Source: Blumeriella jaapii (taxonomy: Eukaryota; Ascomycota; Leotiomycetes; Helotiales; Drepanopezizaceae). From it: 64,000 nt of DNA. The notes below the pieces were generated by a model. The model ran no database searches. It was not told the DNA's origin and was given only the letters and a program-made list of their open reading frames with translations. Location of the stretch: the NCBI GenBank assembly GCA_009599575.1, contig VWND01000009.1, positions 310,001 through 374,000 on the forward strand, in the 5' to 3' direction. A program made the position numbers and the translations under genes. Shown in pieces: positions 57,171-64,000 of the stretch; position 1 is the first letter of the stretch; each line of letters starts with the position of its first letter.

Positions 57171-58959
57171 CCTCCTAGAAAGGCACCTATGTCAGGCAGG
57201 TCATCACTCCATCAACCCATCAATCAGACCATACCCACACGATACTCGCCGCGCTGGCTGCTGGCATATGCAAACCCATCCGTCCGTTGCTTGGACTGGC
57301 CCGCGGAACACCTTTTCCCTCACGGAACCGTTGACAGGCAAGGGAAGGATCCAATCTCTCCATGCCCAGCTGCAGTTCCCCACAGGCGCCGGCCGGCTCT
57401 GATGCTCCTCTACCTCTAGCTCGTTGCGTACCCACGGAATAATCGTCGACGCTGCCCCTGCCCGTCGTTGATCTGACACCGCGGTCTCCAGCCGGCGTGT
57501 AACCCTCTCCCGCCTTCATCTCCATCCGCTTGGGCGTCACTTGAACCCTGACGGATCCGTGCGGCGGCCACGCATCAGCATCTATCCGCACGCGAAAACA
57601 GGATCCGAATCGAGGAATGAGCCCAGCCTTCATGAAGTAGCCGCCTCGGCTCTATCCTCTGCCCGGAATCTTCTCTGGCCCGCACAACGCGCATTCTTCC
57701 CTTGCATGGCGCGATGCAACCCGTTGGCCACGGTGCCGGGATGCGGGATATGGCGACGCCGCCTCTTCTAATCAGCGTGCGTGCAGAACCGATGCAGAGT
57801 GGCCGAGTTCGCGTTGTCGTACAGGGCCCAGGGAGGACATCACGAACGGTGATCTCAGAATCCGCCATCATCAACGCGTCACGGAGACGAGGAGATGAGG
57901 ATACGAGGAGACGAGGCCATGAACAGGCCCAGGAGAAGCCTGCTATCCGAAATTGAAGGTTGATCTCGATTCTCCAGCTTCGATCCCAATCAGACAAGGT
58001 GATATGTACCTATATTCATACGTGCTAACCGATGCTTCCTTGTTATCAATCTCTCTAGCTTGAATCCGAAGTGAAAAGGGTAATCTTAAGAGCTAAAGCC
58101 CTAATGTTTTAAAGTTCCGACGCGTCTACGCTAATCCGTCTACCTCATCACTCTCCACTAGTATCTAGTGCGTAGTGTATACTTAACTCTAGTCCAACTC
58201 ATGCGAACGACACGGGCACGCACGGATCTTTGTATCATGTCATCCAAAGCTTCCATGAGCACAGTACAGTACTTGTCTACAGCACCTATCTAGCCCTAAC
58301 ACATCGTACTAGGCGCTGGACCAAGAAAGGAGGGTGCGGTGGTGTGATGTGATGTGATGAGGTCCGAAGCCGGACGGACGCGTGGGATGGTAGGTGGTAG
58401 GTGGTAGGTAGATAGGTAAGTCGATACGTGGGTGGGTGGAAGAGAATAGAGAATGGAGAATGGGAATGAGGCAGGTAGGTAGGTAGCACAAAGTCTACGA
58501 TGTAAGCATCAGCATAAGTATAGATCAAGTCCGCACGCGGGCTGGGGTGGTGGTGGTGGGTGAGTACTGTACTGTAGGTGGGTGACGCGAAGGGATGGGA
58601 CGTGAAGTGAAGTAGGGTGTGCGTTGGCATTTACACGTATTTCTTTCCCCTCTGCTCTTTTGATATACCCTTGTTTCGAGAAGTTGGTTGATTAGTTGCT
58701 TGACCATTTGGTTAGTTAGTTAGTTGACTAATAAGTAATTGAGGTAGTGTTCGTTGGTTATTTGGTTCGTTAATGCGTTTGCTCAAGCGGTTCCTACATC
58801 CTACTGTATGTATTGTACGTACTGTTAGTCACTACCTATCTATCTATTATAAGGTATGTAGTACAGTACCTTCTCACGTACGTACAGTCTTCTGTTTGTA
58901 TGAACTTCACTGTACCATACCATACCATACCAACCCACCCCCCCCCCTCTAATTCCGAT

Positions 58960-59118
58960 CCCTTTCATCTTTCTCTCTATTTACTCCCTCCGAGGTTAGC
59001 AGCTTTCTTCCTTCCTCCTTCTTCCTTACCCCTTCTCCCTTTCTTCTCCCTCCCTTCTCCCTTCCTTCCTTCTTTCCTCCCTTCCTCCTTTCCTCTCTTC
59101 CTTTCTACTCTTCTGTCT

Positions 59119-59149
<31 letters not shown>

Positions 59150-59215
59150 CTCCTCCTCCTTTTTTTTTTTCTGTTTTCTTTACTTGTCCCTTCTCCTTTC
59201 CCAGCTCACGCACGC
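58960..59215. repeat. Pyrimidine-rich (CTTCC)n tract with (CTG)n
   Basis: Mostly C/T over 59000-59120, then (CTG)n at 59121-59147, (CTC)n and a T run. It mirrors, on the opposite strand, the purine tract at 51.3-51.6 kb. Confidence 0.8.
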
Positions 59216-59309
59216 TAGAAGGGAAAGAAAAAGACGGGGAGAGGAAGGGAGAGGGAGAGGGGGGATAGCTAGCTAGCTAGCTGCGCTACGGGCACGGGTA
59301 CGGTCGGTC

Positions 59310-59342
59310 GGTCGGCAGGTAGGTAGGTAGGTAGGTAGGTAC
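59310..59342. repeat. (GGTA)n microsatellite
   Basis: About seven GGTA units; an adjacent GGTCGGTCGG stretch and AGCTAGCTAGCTAG lie to the left. Confidence 0.85.
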
Positions 59343-60750
59343 CTTCCCATGGGGGTTTTCTTTACGTTGGAATGATGGGGAGTTTTGGGTGAGGGGTGGG
59401 GTGGGATGGGGATGGAGGGTGTGGGGGATGGGGGGGACGGGGGGAGGAAGGGAGGAAATTGTGGGGGGGGAGGTTGAGAATATGATGAGTGAAGTAGATA
59501 TTGGAAAAGATCAGTGAATTGATAGAAAGGTACTTAGGTAGGTTGACAATTAAATATATCAGTTAGTGAATGGGTGGATGGATAGAATTGTAAAGAAAGA
59601 AATGTTTGGATAGATAGATCAGTGAACAGAAATGTAATAGAAGCGATGTCTGGACAACATGTAAGGAAGTAAGCAGATAGGAGGTGCTGCAGATAAATAA
59701 ATATATATGTATTTGGAGAGATGGAGATTGAAGGAGTTGAGTATGGATGGGGAATTTGGTAGATGGAAAAGTAGACAAATAAATTGGTAGATATATCAAC
59801 AGTAGACAACTAGTAACAGTAGGTAAAGTTAAGTAGATAGATCAGTAAACAAGGTTGATTAGTTTGTGAAATGTCAGTCAGAAACGATGGGGGGTTTTTT
59901 TTTTTTCATAAAGTAGATATGATTAGCAAAAGAGAAATTAGAGCGAGTCAAAAAAGAATTGCTACAGGGCTACTCGTACCTACATCTAGCTAGCTAGCAG
60001 TTGGCGCGACTGAAACCAGCACGCAGTGAATAATAGCCAAATTCGTCGCTGTTTCCTTTACCGAAACCTAGAGAGGATATGCCGCGATGCGACTCAAGAA
60101 TCCGGACCCGATTTCCTACTATTAAAATAAGTACGAAAGTGTCGATTCATCTTTATTTTAACCTTATTGCATGTATTTGTACGTATTCAAAAGCAGAACA
60201 CCTATCTACACCTACCTCGCTTTTCGAGCCGATAGTCCCGGATTGTCTCGGTTAAGCTAGGTGTAATTGCTAATGTTTATCAATATCAACATCGAAGAAA
60301 AAAACAAACCACCTCTGAGGGTCTTTCAGAACCACCACCTGCTACCTACCTACCTAAATACGCTACGATATAGCCAGTAATCCAGCAGCCCATCTATCTC
60401 TCGATCGATTCTCCCCTGAAACCAACCAGACGACGAACCGCCAAGACCTAGGTCGCAACCTACGAGGCGTGGGACTCGTTCCTCTCCCCCCGCGCGGGGG
60501 TAGAACTGCTACAGGCCCAGACAGACAAACCGAATGAGAGGAACATGCGTGTATTTCGAGTCCTTCGACACCTTGGTGTTGCCGCACGCCGTGCGTGTGC
60601 GAATATGAGCCCACTTCCCTGCCCTCGGCTGCACCCGGAAGTCTATCTCCAAGTCAAGCGTCAAGCATGATCTTCTCTCTCGAACTCCCCCTTCTACCTT
60701 ACTGGGTCCACGGAATAGGATCCACTCGACTCCACTGTGTCCACGATACT

Positions 60751-60772
60751 GCTGCTGCTGCTGCTGCTGCTG
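60751..60772. repeat. (CTG)n microsatellite
   Basis: About seven units. It is another CTG/CAG tract of the right half. Confidence 0.9.
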
Positions 60773-61010
60773 TACGCCACACTCAGTATAGTCCATACAG
60801 CATGTCCCTTACGGAGTACATGTTTGTATGGCTTTACACAGCATATGTACACACGCATGATGCTGCTCGCTCTCGTCCGTCAATGGCCAATTCGATGTAC
60901 GCTATGATATACCTACAGACACACAAACCCAATCACCCACTCACTCGCTTCGACCGCCGCGGTGTGGTCCACCACCCACTTGGATTTCTCGGCCAGCGGA
61001 CAGACAGACA

Positions 61011-61034
61011 GGCAGGCAGGCAGGCAGGCAGGCA
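61011..61034. repeat. (GGCA)n microsatellite
   Basis: About six units, the same unit as at 21480-21506. Confidence 0.9.
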
Positions 61035-64000
61035 GTCGATTGTGGACTTGCCTTTGCTTTCCTGAACGTTCTCGTGCAGCGGGTATGCCGTTCTCGTGGA
61101 ACCCGAGCAAGCGAGCGGGTAGGAGGGAAAAAAGGCCAGGTTTAGGCCGTTGCGGATATTAATGCGACATTTGCGCCTTCGCTGGGCTGGGATGCTGTTT
61201 ATCAGCAAGCAATCTTTTGGTCACGGCTTGCGCTGAAACGGGCTGGATTGCAGAGGGCCTGGCCGGCCGAGTAGGTACGCATTTTCCTTCCTCTTCCGTG
61301 TGCGTGTGTGACGATTTGTTTCGCTCGCGATTACTGTATTTGTGTTGGATTCGGTATGGTTTGATACGCCGTGTTTTTGTCAACAAAAGCGAAACTTGTA
61401 TCTGTTTATGGTTTTGTTTTTTTCCCTCGCGTGTATTGCTTTTGCGTTTGATAGGAAAATAAAATGAAGAACGCATTCAAGAAAATAACTATCTGTACAT
61501 GATAAAACTTCTGGTTTTTGAGCTATTTGGTTTTGAAAGATTCGGTTAACAATCAGACTGTTGTTAATCAAACGGCTCGATTGCTATGGAATTGATAATC
61601 AACTAATTGATTATCAATCAAACGATATTGATTATCAAATATTAAATTAGATCCGAATCGGAACCGATAAATCAATTGTCATTTTTCCAAAATAGAAATA
61701 GATGAAAGAGAAAAAGAAACGAAGGGTTTTTTTTAAAAGAGACCTTTAAATTTAATACATACATATATTGTAACATACAGAGTAGAATTGCGTACGTATT
61801 TATACGCCGGAAATCTTTACTTTCCGGCGAAAAAACACAGGTTTTACATAGTTTGATTATCGTTTCGGAAACTGCTTTTTGTCACGGTGCTGCAAGAACT
61901 GTAACTCTTGTTTAGCAGAATAGAAAACAGATTTTCCATCTGTTACTATGTCTTTTGGTCCGTTGGCCTATCGGTGAAAGCTATCTATTCTACCAGTATA
62001 AGAATGGTTCCTTACCGTTACGGTTTTTAAGATTTTAAGCACTAAATGATCGACTTATCTGGTCTGGTTATTCGATTTTTGTTTACTTGAAAAACTCGCA
62101 GCTTCCAAGATCGAGCGGATTCAACGGATTTGAAAAAGAACTAAATGGTGGAAAAGAATTACACGTCTCGAAATAATGGCAATAGCAATTAAATCGGCAA
62201 AACAAAAAGGGAGAGGGGGTTTGGAGAGACTGTAGATTCGCGTGACCAAACAGCATAAGATCTTTTTTTTTCTGCAATTTCAACCAATATGTGGAAAAAA
62301 GCGGTCGATAGGGGAAAAATTAGGAGTGAGTAACAACGCAGGCTCCGCTCCGCTCTCGGCCCTTGTTTGTTCTATTTGACGGAAAAGGTGGTTTTTCTTC
62401 TTCGTTGAGCATTTTCCTTGTTGCAAAGCATCGAGGTTCTCTTATCACAAAAACCCATTTTTCGGCTCTCGGCAAAGCAGCTAGAAAGACGGATCGGGAA
62501 GGAAGCATATAACAATGGCTTCGGCTCGAGACAGAGCTAGATGCGGACCAGGACAGAGGCGGAGATGTTTTGCGGAAACCCTTTTCACAGTGATCGAGCG
62601 CTTGCTGTGTAATTGGAATATCTAACCATTCAAATAATTTGTTATGAAATTCTACTTTTAAGCAGTTGTGTCAAAGGGCACGTTCCGACCATGGCTAGTC
62701 AGTCGGTCGGTCGGGACTGATCACTAGCCGAAGGCAAGAACCACTTGCCCTAAGGCAGGACCAACCTAGGTGGCCCCCAGGGATATATATTGTCAGTCGG
62801 ATCCCTCGTACCCACATAGATCCTTAAGATTCAGTCTCTAAATGAATGCCCTTTCTGCTCCCTGGTTCACCAACCGTGTTCACCGTAACAAGTTGTACCG
62901 CACCTGGTTGGTTGAAAAAAAAAAAAAAAAACGATGTCCGGCTAACCGGAATCTAAAAAGGGTAGCTTTAAAGCACTTTTGTCTTCTTTTCGGTTTAGGA
63001 AATAGCTTTGGTAAGAAATTTAAAGGGCATGTTTCATAAACTGAAATTAGATGAGTAGGAACGAGGGTTGGGGAATTGTGTACATGCAAATGATATCGAA
63101 AGCTTTTAACCCGGGGAAAATGACAACAGCCAACCAATTCGACAGTGAATACACAGTCAGGATTGAGAATTGAAAAATCTTGTGAATATGTAAGCCCTGC
63201 CTACTTGAAAAGTTCTTGATCTGACAAACAGAAGCAATTCTTACTTATAAACCCGGCATTTTTGCAACCTACTGTTTTGTTCAGGTCACTTTTTACTCGA
63301 ACTGATTTAAAAGCACAACAGCGTTGAAACAAAAATCGACATTAAATAAATAAGCAACGTGTGGGATCGTTTGCTCTGACTCGTAACGGAAATTTAACTC
63401 GCCAAACAGACTGGCTACTGCCTACCCAAATCATAAGCTTGATCAATCTCGGCTATGTAGGCAGCCATTATATCATATTATCTCAGCCTCACCCTATCTA
63501 CCAAAGCTATAAAAAGGCTGTTGGATATCATGTCTGAAAAAAGCTGTATCGAACAAGCAAGCAGTCTGGCCTACAGACCATGAGCACCGTGTGACGAGAA
63601 CGACAGGATAATCTATATCCATATCGAGATCTGCGTCAAGCAAGTGTGTTTACATATTTAAATCCATAGCTGTACCAAAAACCGAAGTCGTGAGAATCAG
63701 AAAGCATATTCCAAACTCGATCAAAGATATTTACACATACCGATGGGGGTTTAACATGGGGTTCTTAACATCGATAACAATATTTGAAATCGACAATAAA
63801 ATAAAAGATTGAAAGTAAAATCAAGTGTGCTTTGGCATTCTAGTTTTGTTTTAAGAATCTCGGATTTGCAGAGTTAATCAAAATTTAGGTTCCGGCAATT
63901 TTACTACGTGATTTGGATGTTTTTGTTGGCGATAATCCTGCTGAGATTCTGGTACATTGGTAAACGTCCTTCCTTCTCTGTAGTCAAGTACGGTGTTTCA

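Noticed and set aside
62690..62850. Possible LTR boundary (CAGTCGGTCGG ... CCTAGGTGGCC ... TATATATTG)
   Set aside because: No second copy in the window, no TG...CA pair with a target duplication and no internal retroelement coding sequence.
63503..63583. TATAAAAAGG box followed by a 17-codon ORF
   Set aside because: Too short and isolated to support as a gene.

Overview
The window looks like nuclear DNA of a filamentous ascomycete (Pezizomycotina). The genes are single-copy eukaryotic housekeeping genes split by short introns (about 44-115 nt) with fungal GTRNGT donors and CTAAC/CTGAC-type branch sites. Intergenic DNA is rich in TACCTACC, TACTGTA/TACAGTA and simple repeats. The class cannot be fixed from sequence alone.

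Layout. 0-21 kb: the 3' end of a GMC oxidoreductase; a three-exon PMP3/UPF0057 membrane proteolipid gene; YPT1 (Rab1 GTPase) divergent from an NTF2-like/DUF2358-like mitochondrial candidate; a long conserved disordered-protein gene with broken reading frames; a WD40 gene divergent from CTF4/mcl1 (replisome hub). 21-28 kb: a secreted GH128 (Asl1-type) glucanase with an Ala-Pro-Pro spacer, and a long FacC/Yat2-type carnitine acetyltransferase. 28-34 kb: gene-poor, AT-leaning DNA. 34-42.6 kb: a compact cluster of RPC82 (Pol III), QCR2 (complex III), ATP15 (ATP synthase epsilon) and MAK10/NAA35 (NatC). 42.6-47.5 kb: minisatellites, microsatellites and one orphan ORF. 47.5-49.4 kb: a GC-rich REG1-type protein phosphatase 1 regulatory subunit. 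49.4-64 kb: no recognisable gene, but two diverged tandem arrays, a 281-nt homopurine tract, CTG/CAG tracts and a change to AT-rich sequence near 61.3 kb.

Functional links. QCR2 and ATP15 are adjacent OXPHOS genes, FacC feeds acetyl units to mitochondria and REG1 acts in carbon catabolite repression, so carbon and energy metabolism is well represented. There is no secondary-metabolite, mating-type, virus-like or toxin cluster.

Most notable: five places in four otherwise well-conserved genes where exactly one base is missing, mostly within short homopolymers. This fits consensus deletion errors better than decay, especially in QCR2. Other points are two GC-AG introns, two 9-11 nt first coding exons, and the repeat architecture of the right-hand gene desert. 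I did not find a convincing new multi-gene system. The two arrays and the orphan ORF are the least explained items.
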